From: a bacterium
GTDB taxonomy: Bacteria > Eisenbacteria > RBG-16-71-46 > CAIMUX01
Assembly: GCA_030431975.1 (NCBI GenBank)
Contig: JAUIHP010000012.1
Coordinates: 124,001-188,000, forward strand
DNA: 64,000 nt
Direction of reading: 5' to 3'
The position numbers and the translations under genes were made by a program. Shown here one piece after another: positions 9,068 to 17,003 of this stretch. Numbering within the stretch: the first letter of the stretch is position 1; each line of letters starts with the position of its first letter. Under the pieces are notes generated by a model that had not been told where the DNA came from, did no database searches, and saw only the letters and a program-made list of their open reading frames with translations.

Positions 9068-10587
9068 TTTCCAGACGCCCCCTCGGTTGGGTCAGTACCC
9101 TCGGCGATCTCGGCGGCGATCTCCGTTCGAATTCGTTCGAAGGCCGACCGGACTTCCGACATCCGGATGGAGTCCGTTTGGATGTTTCCGACCGCCACGC
9201 GAATGGCGGTCCGCCCACGTAGTTTCGTCGTCGCGACGAACGCTCTCCCCTCCGCGGTGACCCGTCGGGCCAGCTCTTCGTCCCAAGCAGAGCTTGCTTC
9301 CGGCGACTGATTCCAGACACCGCGGAGACAGACGGTCGAGAATGTGAGGGGAGCCACGACCTCGAAGTCCGGATGCCCCTGGGCCCAGTTTCGGAACTCT
9401 TCGGCCAGACGACAGTGTTCCCGAATCCGCTGCGAAATCCCACTAACACCGAACGTGCGAATAACCCACCACAACTTGATCGCACGAAAGCGGCGTCCCA
9501 GTTGAATGCCGTAGTCCATGAGATTCGTTCCGTCGTCGTCGGAACGCAGGTAGTCCGGCACCAGCTGAAACGCTCGGCGCAAGACATCTGGATGTTTCGT
9601 GTAGAGAACGCTGAGGTCGATCGGAACGAAGAGCCACTTGTGTGGATTGAAGACGTACGAGTCTGCATCTTCACAGCCGGCAAAGTAGGCACGCTTTTCC
9701 GGAAGGAGCGCCGCGGATCCGGCGTACGCCGCATCGACGTGGAGCCAGAGACCGTGACGGCTACAAACGCGAACCAGCTCTGGGATCGGATCTACGCTGG
9801 TCGTCGAGGTCGTTCCTACCGAACCGACGACTGCCATTGGATGCCAACCGTTTCGGCGGTCTTCTTCGATCGCAGCCTCGAGTTCCGCAGGCTGCATTCG
9901 AAACTCCGTGTCCGTGGCGATGTGACGGATCCCTTTGCGGCCGAGCCCCAGGGCCATGACCGCTTTGTCGACCGAGGAGTGAGCCTGCTCCGATGCGTAA
10001 ACCCGAAGCCGCGGAGCGCCCGGCGCTCCCAAGCCCTCTTCGTGCAAATCAAAATCCGCCACCGCTTCCCGGGCCGCCGCCAAAGCCAGGAATGTCGACA
10101 CGGAGGCGGTGTCGACGATGAGACCAAACCAGCTCCGCGGAAGGTGAAACATCTGGAGAAGCCAACTCATCATTCGCAGCTCGACTTCCGTCGTAGCCGG
10201 TGACGTCTTCCAGAGCATTCCGTTCGTGTTGAAGGCGGACGCGACGAGTTCCCCGAGGATGCCGGGGCCGGAGGCGGTCACTCCAAAGTAGGCGAGGAAT
10301 CCGGGATGGTTCCAGTGAGTCAGCCCGGGAACGACGACCTTGTCCAAATCCCGTAGCAGGTTCTCAAAAGGCTCACCCTCTTCTGGGGGGCTGTCGGGCA
10401 GCAGGGCTGCGACATCACCCGGTGCGACGGACGGCACGACCGGAAGCTCTGGGATCCGCGCAAAGTAGTCGGCAACCCAGTCCACCGCGGCCCGCCCGGA
10501 CCGGCGAAACTCTTCCGGACTCCAGTCCCCGAACTCGTCTGTCGGCTCCTGCGCCATCGGGACATGATGGCCGTTTTTTGCGGTCAA
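9064..10587 (-). CDS. Pyridoxal-phosphate-dependent aromatic L-amino acid decarboxylase (group II)
   Basis: A 507-residue (TTG start) or 497-residue (ATG 10557) group II PLP decarboxylase. HVDAAYAGSA carries the Asp (285) that contacts the PLP nitrogen; NPHKW carries the Schiff-base lysine (317, TTG numbering); H203 lies in SEQAHSSVDKA. HPGFLAYF and the NTNGMLWKTSPATTE segment match tryptophan/tyrosine/DOPA decarboxylases, giving aromatic amines and CO2; substrate choice cannot be read from sequence. It is the first gene of the Moco/serB operon. Neither possible start has a clear ribosome site, and a terminator hairpin of the upstream gene ends just before it. Confidence 0.9.
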   Translation of the reverse strand: MTAKNGHHVPMAQEPTDEFGDWSPEEFRRSGRAAVDWVADYFARIPELPVVPSVAPGDVAALLPDSPPEEGEPFENLLRDLDKVVVPGLTHWNHPGFLAYFGVTASGPGILGELVASAFNTNGMLWKTSPATTEVELRMMSWLLQMFHLPRSWFGLIVDTASVSTFLALAAAREAVADFDLHEEGLGAPGAPRLRVYASEQAHSSVDKAVMALGLGRKGIRHIATDTEFRMQPAELEAAIEEDRRNGWHPMAVVGSVGTTSTTSVDPIPELVRVCSRHGLWLHVDAAYAGSAALLPEKRAYFAGCEDADSYVFNPHKWLFVPIDLSVLYTKHPDVLRRAFQLVPDYLRSDDDGTNLMDYGIQLGRRFRAIKLWWVIRTFGVSGISQRIREHCRLAEEFRNWAQGHPDFEVVAPLTFSTVCLRGVWNQSPEASSAWDEELARRVTAEGRAFVATTKLRGRTAIRVAVGNIQTDSIRMSEVRSAFERIRTEIAAEIAEGTDPTEGASGK

Positions 10588-10593
10588 AGCAAA

Positions 10594-10620
10594 GCCGCCG
10601 AGACTGAAAGTCCCGGCGGC
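10594..10620 (-). terminator. Hairpin terminator after the Cys-repeat gene
   Basis: A 12-nt stem with one mismatch (10594-10605 with 10609-10620) and a 3-nt loop. On the minus strand it is followed by a T-rich stretch (TTTGCTTT). It lies 30 nt after the stop of the Cys-repeat gene and just before the decarboxylase operon, so it should separate the two transcripts. Confidence 0.7.
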
Positions 10621-10649
10621 TTCTTCAAAGCGATCTTTGTTACTTCGGC

Positions 10650-11528
10650 TTAGCCCTCGGAAGAGGCAAGACCGGAAGTCATGAGAGCCGTCTGGATGAC
10701 GTCATCACCGGACGGAGCGTTCTGACCACGAACGGAGAGAACGACAAATCCGTTGCCCTTGCTGTGGCTGAACGTGGCGCCGTTCTTCTCGGCGGTGTTG
10801 GAGCAGGACTTGAGGCAGAGGCTGCCAAGCTGTCCGACCTTGTCACCCGTGAAGATGTAGTCCATGCCACCCGGAACCGCAACGCGCGTGTAGCGGATAC
10901 CTTCCGGCATCTTCGAAGCGGTGTAGGAAGCGCCCTTGCTGGAGCAGCTCATGTTCGAAGCCGTCTTGCTGGAGCAGGAAGCACCGTTGGAGATGGTCTG
11001 AACGGCACCCTTGCTGCTGCAAGAAGCGCTGTTCGAGGCCGTCTTGCTGGAGCAGGAAGCGTCGTTGGAGATGGTCTGAACGGCACCCTTGCTGCTGCAA
11101 GCGGCACTGTTCGAAGCCGTCTTGCTGGAGCAGGAGGCGTCGTTGGAAACCTTCTGGACCGCACCCTTGCTGCTGCAAGCGGCACTGTTCGAAGCCGTCT
11201 TGCTGGAGCAGGAAGCGTCGTTGGAAACCTTCTGGACCGCACCCTTGGTCGCACTGCAGCTGCCGGCCGTGTTCGAAGCACTCTTCGAGGAGCAGCTCGT
11301 GTTCGAGACCTGCTGGACAGCACCCTTGGTGGCACTGCAGCTGTTTGCGGTGGAGACCTTCGTTGCAGAGCAGGAGTTCGAAACCTGGACCATCTGTGCC
11401 TTGTCAGCCGGGGTCAGGTTTGCATCGGCCGTCGACTTCTGGCCGTCGCAAGCGATGCTGACGCCGGCGGCAACTGCAAATCCGGCAATAGCCAGGACCG
11501 GAATTGCGAAAGCGAGGTACTTCTTCAT
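10650..11528 (-). CDS. Exported Cys/Ser/Lys-repeat protein of unknown function
   Basis: From the ATG at 11528 (GAAAGGA 12 nt upstream) it encodes 292 residues. A signal peptide (residues 1-26) ends VSIAC; C27 could be a lipobox cysteine but lacks the usual residue at -3. Residues 50-200 hold twelve cysteines in the motif C-S-S/A-(T)-K, most in 26-residue repeats (102-127, 128-153, 154-179) with cysteines alternately 11 and 15 residues apart. The C-terminal 90 residues form a separate, non-repeated domain with two cysteines. The arrangement suggests metal binding or disulfide cross-linking in the envelope (inference). The frame continues upstream of 11528 without a better start. Confidence 0.75.
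   Translation of the reverse strand: MKKYLAFAIPVLAIAGFAVAAGVSIACDGQKSTADANLTPADKAQMVQVSNSCSATKVSTANSCSATKGAVQQVSNTSCSSKSASNTAGSCSATKGAVQKVSNDASCSSKTASNSAACSSKGAVQKVSNDASCSSKTASNSAACSSKGAVQTISNDASCSSKTASNSASCSSKGAVQTISNGASCSSKTASNMSCSSKGASYTASKMPEGIRYTRVAVPGGMDYIFTGDKVGQLGSLCLKSCSNTAEKNGATFSHSKGNGFVVLSVRGQNAPSGDDVIQTALMTSGLASSEG
10926..11306. repeat. Tandem 78-bp coding repeats (about five units)
   Basis: These are the DNA repeats encoding the 26-residue Cys/Ser/Lys units of the exported protein. Three central units are almost identical at nucleotide level and the flanking ones diverged. Such near-identity points to recent duplication or gene conversion and makes repeat number likely to vary between strains. 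Confidence 0.85.
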
Positions 11529-11876
11529 TCTGATGATCGTCCTTTCTCGCACCGTCGGGACGCCGTGAATCGGGGCCCTTTCGATCGGAGATTCGGTTCG
11601 GTTTGTTGGAATGACGGCTCGTCTCCCACCCGCCGTCTGAACATCGCAATATAGCACGAACCGCTCAGGGAGCGGCTCTCGATTGATCTTATGCAGTTTT
11701 CGGCGTTGTGTTCCTCTTTTTCTAGGGGAAAACCGAAATAGAACAATCGATCGGGCGCCCGGGTGGCCGACCCAGATGCCCGGCCCCGACTAGACGAGCT
11801 TTATTTTATTGTATCCCAACAACTTGACTGGACAATTCAATCATCGACCCCGGACCGGGGCCGCCGGACCGCCCAG
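11529..11876. other. Intergenic leader region, unusually A+T-rich in part
   Basis: This lies between the Cys-repeat gene start and the cyclophilin stop. It holds a predicted promoter for the Cys-repeat gene (separate entry), an A+T-rich stretch around 11799-11840 that contrasts with the GC-rich surroundings, a second short palindrome (GCCGCTC/GAGCGGT type, around 11665-11685) and a GC-rich hairpin just after the cyclophilin stop that may terminate it. No coding sequence is evident. Confidence 0.5.
11808..11835 (-). promoter_or_regulatory. Candidate promoter for the Cys-repeat gene
   Basis: On the minus strand, TTGTCC (11830-11835) and TACAAT (11808-11813) are separated by 16 bp and followed by an A-rich run. 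The start of transcription would lie near 11800, leaving a leader of roughly 270 nt before the ATG at 11528. A second weak TATATT box about 120 nt before the gene lacks a good -35. Confidence 0.35.
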
Positions 11877-12521
11877 TTACTTGGATTGACGTACGGACGA
11901 GCCCACTTCGCCCGGATCGACCACCTCGACCGAACGAATGATCACGGCGTCCATCGGCACGTCTTCATAGGATCCGCGATTGGTGGTCGGGACCTGCCGG
12001 ATCTTGTCGACGACGTCCGTTCCCTGGATCACTCGTCCGAAAACGGCGTACCCGTGTCCGTCCGGATTCGGAAAGTCGAGGCGCGGATTGTTGACGACAT
12101 TGATGAAGAACTGGGAGGTCGCACTGTCTGGAACGTTGGTCCGGGCCATGGCCACGGTGTACTTCTGGTTCCTGAGTCCGTTGCGAGACTCGAGCGCGAT
12201 TGGCGGGTAGGCATTGGTCTTCATCCGCATGTCCTCGGTGAAGCCGCCTCCTTGAACCATGAATCCGTCGATGACCCGGTGAAAGATGGTGCCGCTGTAG
12301 TAACCCGAGTTGACGTATCGGAGGAAGTTCTCGACGGTGACAGGCGCTTCCGCCGGCTGGAGTTCGATGACCAGGGTTCCGAGGCTGGTCTCCATCTGCA
12401 CCAAAGGAGGACTCCCCTCGCTCTCGGAAACGGTCGCGACGGCAAAGAGGACCAGGAATCCGAGAAGCTGAAGCACACTCGACATGGAAATTCGGTCCCT
12501 TTCCGCGGGATCGTGGGTCAT
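11877..12521 (-). CDS. Exported cyclophilin-type peptidyl-prolyl cis-trans isomerase
   Basis: A 214-residue cyclophilin that should isomerise X-Pro bonds outside the cytoplasm. A hydrophobic export segment (about residues 14-32) precedes the domain, which starts at METSLGTLVIEL. Core motifs are GTIFHRVIDGFMVQGG, the VAMART segment and SQFFINVVNNPRLDF, followed by GYAVFGRVIQG. In the usual cyclophilin numbering, the HRV arginine, FMVQGG glutamine and QFFIN phenylalanine are all present. ATG 12521 has AAAGGAG 4 nt upstream; ATG 12485 would give a conventional short signal peptide. Cleavage and a soluble periplasmic location are likely but not certain. Confidence 0.92.
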   Translation of the reverse strand: MTHDPAERDRISMSSVLQLLGFLVLFAVATVSESEGSPPLVQMETSLGTLVIELQPAEAPVTVENFLRYVNSGYYSGTIFHRVIDGFMVQGGGFTEDMRMKTNAYPPIALESRNGLRNQKYTVAMARTNVPDSATSQFFINVVNNPRLDFPNPDGHGYAVFGRVIQGTDVVDKIRQVPTTNRGSYEDVPMDAVIIRSVEVVDPGEVGSSVRQSK

Positions 12522-12703
12522 TTCACTCCTTTATCGGACGTCGTCCGCGCGGGATCGAGTCCGAACTCAACCGTCTTCGGTTGACGCTACCAAAGACGGA
12601 ATTCAGGGATCAACCGAATGCCCGGCGACGAGGATAAGCTCTCCCGTCTGTCCTTCCATCTTGCGGCGTGCGGGCGCCAGCTAAACGGTTTCTGCCAAGC
12701 CGA

Positions 12704-12774
12704 ACAGGTCTGGTACCCCCCGCCCGGCCCGAAGGTCCGCGGGAGACGGGTTCTGGGAGCAACACCAGACCTGT
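12704..12774. other. Large hairpin with 11-bp perfect stem, possible structured RNA
   Basis: ACAGGTCTGGT at 12704-12714 pairs perfectly with ACCAGACCTGT at 12764-12774. On the minus strand the 49-nt interior can fold further, with CGGACC-TTCG-GGCCG closing a TTCG loop. It does not match SRP RNA, tmRNA, RNase P or 6S RNA features that I can recognise, and no gene ends nearby that would need so large a terminator. Confidence 0.4.
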
Positions 12775-12863
12775 CGCCGACCGGAGTCCGGCCTGATCCG
12801 GGCCTGTGCCGCATATGAACCCGACCCGACCCCGCGCCACCCCGACTCAGGCAGGCCCGACGA

Positions 12864-12892
12864 TTGCCGGGATCAAATGCTTGTGATAGCTT
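12864..12892 (+). promoter_or_regulatory. Candidate promoter for korAB
   Basis: TTGCCG (12864-12869), 17 bp, then TAGCTT (12887-12892). The -35 hexamer is identical to that of two other predicted promoters in the window. Transcription would start near 12899, which favours a korA start codon at 12961 over the earlier in-frame ATG at 12877. Confidence 0.35.
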
Positions 12893-12960
12893 CCCTCGAT
12901 CGTCCGAGTTACCAGAATGGGGCCCGATCGGGTCGACCTGCCAGGAGCCAAAACATCCCT

Positions 12961-14817
12961 ATGGGCACTGCCGATTCAGGGACTATGAAAGATCCCTCCA
13001 CGAAGACCGAACTCCCGTCTGTCGTCATCCGTCTTGCCGGCGACTCGGGAGACGGAATGCAGCTCACCGGAACACAGTTCACAACGTCCACGGCGCTTTC
13101 CGGACATGACCTCGCGACCCTGCCGGACTTTCCGGCAGAGATTCGCGCCCCCGCCGGGACCATGAATGGAGTCAGCGGCTACCAGATTCAGTTCGCCGGC
13201 ACTGACGTTCATACGCCCGGGGACTCTCCGGACGTTCTCGTCGCCATGAATCCGGCGGCGCTTCGTGCGAACGTGGGGGACCTCGTTCGCAATGCGCTCG
13301 TCCTGGTCAATGTCGATTCATTCAAACCGAAGGATCTGGCCAAGGCCGGCTACGAGAACAACCCGCTCGAAGACGGAAGTCTTTCCGGCTATCGCGTCAT
13401 CGAGGTCGAACTGACCCGACTGACACGTCAGGCCGTCGACGACCTCGGGCTCGACACCCGAAGCGCGGACCGGTGCAAGAACTTCTTCGCACTCGGGATG
13501 ATGTTCTGGTTGTTCGAGCGGCCGATGGAGCCGACCGAGAAGTGGCTCCGGGAGAAGTTTGCGAACCGCGAGCTCATTCTCGAAGCCAACCTCCGGGCTC
13601 TCAAAGCCGGATGGGCTTATTGCGAGGCGACGGAAGTGTTCGCCGAACGCTACGTCGTGCCGCGCGCTGCGGCCGAACCGGGGACCTACCGCAACATCTC
13701 CGGGAATACCGCGACGGCGTTGGGCCTGCTGGCTGCGGCGGAACGGAGCGACCTGCAACTCTTCTATGGGTCCTATCCGATCACGCCGGCTTCGGATGTC
13801 CTCCACGAGGTTGCGAAGTACAAGGAATTCGGCGCCGTCAGCTTCCAGGCCGAGGACGAAATCTCCGCCGTCGCCGCTGCGATCGGCGCCAGCTACGCCG
13901 GTTCGTTGGGGACGACGTGCACCAGCGGTCCGGGGATGGCACTCAAAGCCGAGGCCATGGGACTCGCCACGATGGTCGAGTTGCCACTGGTCGTGTGCAA
14001 CATTCAGCGAGGCGGTCCTTCGACGGGACTGCCGACCAAGACGGAACAGGCGGACCTTCTACAATCGCTGTTTGGACGGCCGTCCGAAACTCCGACACCG
14101 GTCGTCGCTGCGGCAACGCCGTCCGACTGCTTCGCGATGGCCTACGAAGCGGCCCGCATTGCCGTGCGTTCGATGACTCCGGTCATCTTTCTTTCCGACG
14201 GCTACCTGGCCAACGGCGCGGAGCCGTGGCGCATTCCGAACGTCGAGGATCTGCCGGACATTCCGGTCCCGCAACCGAACCCGGAGAACTTCCTCCCCTA
14301 TCTGCGCGAACCTGAAACGTTGGCGCGGCCGTGGGCGCGACCAGGTACGCCGGGGATGGAACACCGGGTCGGCGGTCTCGAGAAAGAGGACGGCACCGGA
14401 AACGTCAGCTACACGGCGGAGAATCACGAGCGCATGGTTCACCTGCGCGCCGAGAAGATTCAAAAGATCGCCGACTATATTCCGGAGCAGTCCGTGGACG
14501 GTCCGGACAGCGGCGAACTCCTCGTGGTCGGATGGGGAAGCACCTACGGGGCCATTACCGGCGCGGTCGAGCATGCCCGCAGGGAAGGCCTCTCTGTTTC
14601 CCACGCACACATTCGTTACCTCAATCCGTTCCCCAAGAATCTGGGAGACGTTCTCTCGTCGTATCGGAAGGTTCTGATTCCGGAAATGAATCTGGGTCAG
14701 CTGGCGCTTCTGTTGCGCGGGATGTACGGCATCGAAACCGAGTCTTTCACCAAGGTTCAAGGTAAGCCGTTCACTGAAGCGGAAGTGTTTACCAAGATCC
14801 GGGAAATGGCGTCATAG
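12961..14817 (+). CDS. korA: 2-oxoacid:ferredoxin oxidoreductase, fused gamma-alpha subunit (KorA type)
   Basis: With KorB it catalyses CoA-dependent oxidative decarboxylation of a 2-oxoacid, probably 2-oxoglutarate, reducing ferredoxin, or the reverse. The 618-residue chain has the gamma domain first (VVIRLAGDSGDGMQLTG near the N-terminus, then FPAEIRAPAGT), then the pyrimidine-binding alpha domain (FYGSYPITPASDVLHEV, AEDEISAV, TSGPGMALKAEAMGLA, QRGGPSTGLPTKTEQADL). This gamma-alpha fusion is typical of the KorA class. ATG 12961 is chosen from the promoter position; 12877 and 12985 are in-frame alternatives. korB follows after 10 bp. Confidence 0.93.
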   Translation: MGTADSGTMKDPSTKTELPSVVIRLAGDSGDGMQLTGTQFTTSTALSGHDLATLPDFPAEIRAPAGTMNGVSGYQIQFAGTDVHTPGDSPDVLVAMNPAALRANVGDLVRNALVLVNVDSFKPKDLAKAGYENNPLEDGSLSGYRVIEVELTRLTRQAVDDLGLDTRSADRCKNFFALGMMFWLFERPMEPTEKWLREKFANRELILEANLRALKAGWAYCEATEVFAERYVVPRAAAEPGTYRNISGNTATALGLLAAAERSDLQLFYGSYPITPASDVLHEVAKYKEFGAVSFQAEDEISAVAAAIGASYAGSLGTTCTSGPGMALKAEAMGLATMVELPLVVCNIQRGGPSTGLPTKTEQADLLQSLFGRPSETPTPVVAAATPSDCFAMAYEAARIAVRSMTPVIFLSDGYLANGAEPWRIPNVEDLPDIPVPQPNPENFLPYLREPETLARPWARPGTPGMEHRVGGLEKEDGTGNVSYTAENHERMVHLRAEKIQKIADYIPEQSVDGPDSGELLVVGWGSTYGAITGAVEHARREGLSVSHAHIRYLNPFPKNLGDVLSSYRKVLIPEMNLGQLALLLRGMYGIETESFTKVQGKPFTEAEVFTKIREMAS

Positions 14818-14827
14818 CGGAGCACTC

Positions 14828-15832
14828 ATGGCCACGACTCTGACCAACAAAGACTTCAAGTCCGACCAGGAAGTTCGCTGGTGTCCCGGTTGCGGCGACT
14901 ACGCGATCCTGAACTCAGTACAGAACGTCTTCCCGAAGCTGGGAATTCCCCGGGAGAAGTTCGTCGTCGTTTCCGGAATCGGTTGCGCCAGCCGTTTCCC
15001 CTACTACATGGACACGTACGGCTTCCACACCATCCATGGCCGGGCGCCGGCCGTCGCCACCGGCGTGAAGATGGCCAATCCGGAACTCAGTGTCTGGGTC
15101 GTTTCCGGTGACGGAGACGCGCTCTCCATCGGGGGAAACCATCTCATTCACGCCATGCGGCGCAACGTTGACATCAAGGTTCTGATGTTCAACAACCGCA
15201 TCTACGGGTTGACCAAGGGGCAGGCCTCACCGGCTTCCGAGTTGGGGAAGAAGACGAAATCGACGCCGATGGGATCTGCCGACGCACCGTTCAATCCCCT
15301 GGCGATCGCGCTGGGTGCGAACGCTCGCTTCGTGGCCCGTTCCGTCGACATCATGGCGGGACATCTTCGCGTTGTTCTGGAGGCCGCCGCCCGCCACAAG
15401 GGCAGCGCGTTCGTCGAGATCTTCCAGAACTGCAATATTTTCAACGACAAAGCGTTCGATGCGTGGACAGAGAAGGACGTTCGTGACGACCGGATGGTCT
15501 CTCTCGATCCAGGCGAGCCGATCGTCTTCGGGAAAGAAAAGAATCGCGGCATCGCACTCGACTGCCTCGAGCCGAAGGTCGTTTCGTTTGACGGCGACGT
15601 CCCTGACGAAGTCCTCCGGTGGGATCCTTCGCGGACGGACCCGACGCTTTCCTTCATGATGGCTCACCTCGACGATCGCCCGAACTTCCCGTTGCCGATC
15701 GGCATCTTCCGCCAGGTGGATGAACCTACTTACGAGCAGCGGGTTCACGAACAGATCGAGACGGCGCAGTCCAAACGAGGGAAGGGTGACCTCCAGGGTC
15801 TTCTCGCATCGGGGAATACCTGGGTCGTTTGA
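14828..15832 (+). CDS. korB: 2-oxoacid:ferredoxin oxidoreductase, beta subunit (KorB type)
   Basis: The 334-residue thiamine-diphosphate-binding partner of KorA. WCPGCGDYAIL at the N-terminus and GIGCASRFPYY supply cysteines typical of the beta subunit [4Fe-4S] site. VVSGDGDALSIGGNHL followed by MFNNRIYGLTKGQ is the TPP/Mg motif. The length and order match KorB. It is cotranscribed with korA. The 3' end overlaps the convergent glycosyltransferase gene by 107 bp. The presence of KorAB suggests anaerobic or microaerobic 2-oxoglutarate metabolism, or a reductive TCA segment; direction cannot be inferred. Confidence 0.94.
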   Translation: MATTLTNKDFKSDQEVRWCPGCGDYAILNSVQNVFPKLGIPREKFVVVSGIGCASRFPYYMDTYGFHTIHGRAPAVATGVKMANPELSVWVVSGDGDALSIGGNHLIHAMRRNVDIKVLMFNNRIYGLTKGQASPASELGKKTKSTPMGSADAPFNPLAIALGANARFVARSVDIMAGHLRVVLEAAARHKGSAFVEIFQNCNIFNDKAFDAWTEKDVRDDRMVSLDPGEPIVFGKEKNRGIALDCLEPKVVSFDGDVPDEVLRWDPSRTDPTLSFMMAHLDDRPNFPLPIGIFRQVDEPTYEQRVHEQIETAQSKRGKGDLQGLLASGNTWVV

Positions 15833-17003
15833 TGCCTGGAGCGCGCACCGGAAACAGTGCGCGCTCGTAGACTCCCTCCAACGAGTCCACCACGTTCGTC
15901 CAGTGGAAAGCCTCGACGTAGCGCTGCCCAGCCCGCCCCATCGTCGGCCACTCCGCGCGTCGGCGGACAAGTCCCTCCAACGCCGCTGACCAGGATTCGG
16001 GTCGTCCCGGTTCTGCCCAGGCCGCTGCTTCGCACCCGTCCATCACAGCGCGGTACGCGCTCGTGGAGGAGGCAAGAATCGGAAGGCCGGCCGCCATCGC
16101 CTCGAGAAGCACGACGCCGAACGACTCCCCATGCGTGGCCGGCGCCAGGAAGAGATCCGCAGCTTCATACTCGTGGCGCAGCGCTTCACGTTCGAGCGCT
16201 CCTGTGAAGTGAACACGGCCCCCGCAAGTAGCGGCGACCTCTTCGAGTCGCGCTCTCAGAGGACCGTCTCCAACGATACGCAGGTGCACTTCCAGTCCTG
16301 GACGTTCCGCCAGGGCGCGTAGTACACACTCGTGTCCCTTCCGTGAATCAAGACGACCTACGAGTAGAAGGCATGGTCGCGAATCGAGAGTCCTGGGGAG
16401 GGAGTTCCCGTTGCCCACCGCTTCCGCTCCGAAAAGTCCAGTGTCGACGCCGTTCGGGATGATCTCGTAGTTCCCAGGAAAGATTTCCGCGACGTGGTCG
16501 CGGGCCGCCGGGCTTACGGCGACTCGTGCCGTCAGTCGATTGGCCAAGGGCGACAGTATCGGTCGAAGTAGCCGGTAGAGCCGACCTCCGGTTCCTGCGG
16601 AATGAAACGTGGCCACTGCCGGGGCGGTGAAGTACTGCAATGCGGCAATCGGAAGAAGCGGCTCGAAAGGCGAGTGCACGTGCAGAACGTCGAAGGCATC
16701 CCGTGGATGCGGGTACAAGCCTTGGGCCAGCCCGGGCTCCAATACCAACGAGACGGTCGCTCCATTGAAAGAGACCTCATGGGTTCGACCGACCCGAACG
16801 AGGTGCCCGCCGTTTGCTCGCCACTCTTCGACTTCCGTGATTTCGGGAACGACCGCGGATCTCGTGGCTCCGGTGACGATCGTCACGTCGTGACCGCGCC
16901 GCAGAAGTTCCATTCCCTGGTGATGGACGTGCTCGCTTACACCTCCACGAACCGGGTAGTAGGACTGGGTGACGATTCCGATTCGAAGCAAGAGCCTAAC
17001 CAT
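15726..17003 (-). CDS. GT4-family glycosyltransferase, PimA-like
   Basis: A 425-residue GT-B glycosyltransferase. The N-terminal motif RIGIVTQSYYPVRGGVSEHV with the GGV loop, the central LLLVGRLDSRKGHE segment and the C-terminal HGESFGVVLLEAMAAGLPI (E-x7-E nucleotide-sugar motif) define group 1/GT4. The opening resembles phosphatidyl-myo-inositol mannosyltransferases. ATG 17003 overlaps the end of the upstream acyltransferase gene by 8 nt, so the two are probably coupled. The C-terminal tail (about 40 residues, Pro/Arg-rich) is encoded inside the korB 3' end on the other strand. It is probably a cytoplasmic, membrane-associated enzyme that glycosylates a lipid or envelope polymer; donor and acceptor are unknown. 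Confidence 0.85.
   Translation of the reverse strand: MVRLLLRIGIVTQSYYPVRGGVSEHVHHQGMELLRRGHDVTIVTGATRSAVVPEITEVEEWRANGGHLVRVGRTHEVSFNGATVSLVLEPGLAQGLYPHPRDAFDVLHVHSPFEPLLPIAALQYFTAPAVATFHSAGTGGRLYRLLRPILSPLANRLTARVAVSPAARDHVAEIFPGNYEIIPNGVDTGLFGAEAVGNGNSLPRTLDSRPCLLLVGRLDSRKGHECVLRALAERPGLEVHLRIVGDGPLRARLEEVAATCGGRVHFTGALEREALRHEYEAADLFLAPATHGESFGVVLLEAMAAGLPILASSTSAYRAVMDGCEAAAWAEPGRPESWSAALEGLVRRRAEWPTMGRAGQRYVEAFHWTNVVDSLEGVYERALFPVRAPGIKRPRYSPMREDPGGHPSLVWTAPSRSVREPAARK

Larger units (their letters stand above)
12522..12960. other. Intergenic region between divergent cyclophilin and korA
   Basis: The stretch contains a 7-bp/4-nt-loop hairpin close to the cyclophilin start (12567-12584), a long-range 11-bp inverted repeat with a UUCG-type tip (separate entry), and a candidate korA promoter at 12864-12892. 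Frames crossing it lack ribosome sites and recognisable sequence, so I treat it as regulatory or RNA-coding. Confidence 0.5.

Noticed and set aside
10926-11306. CRISPR array
   Set aside because: The repeats are continuous 78-bp coding units without unique spacers and stay in frame in an exported protein.
12610-12840. Small open frames in the cyclophilin-korA gap
   Set aside because: No ribosome site, Arg/Gly-rich composition typical of non-coding GC-rich DNA, and the region contains large inverted repeats.
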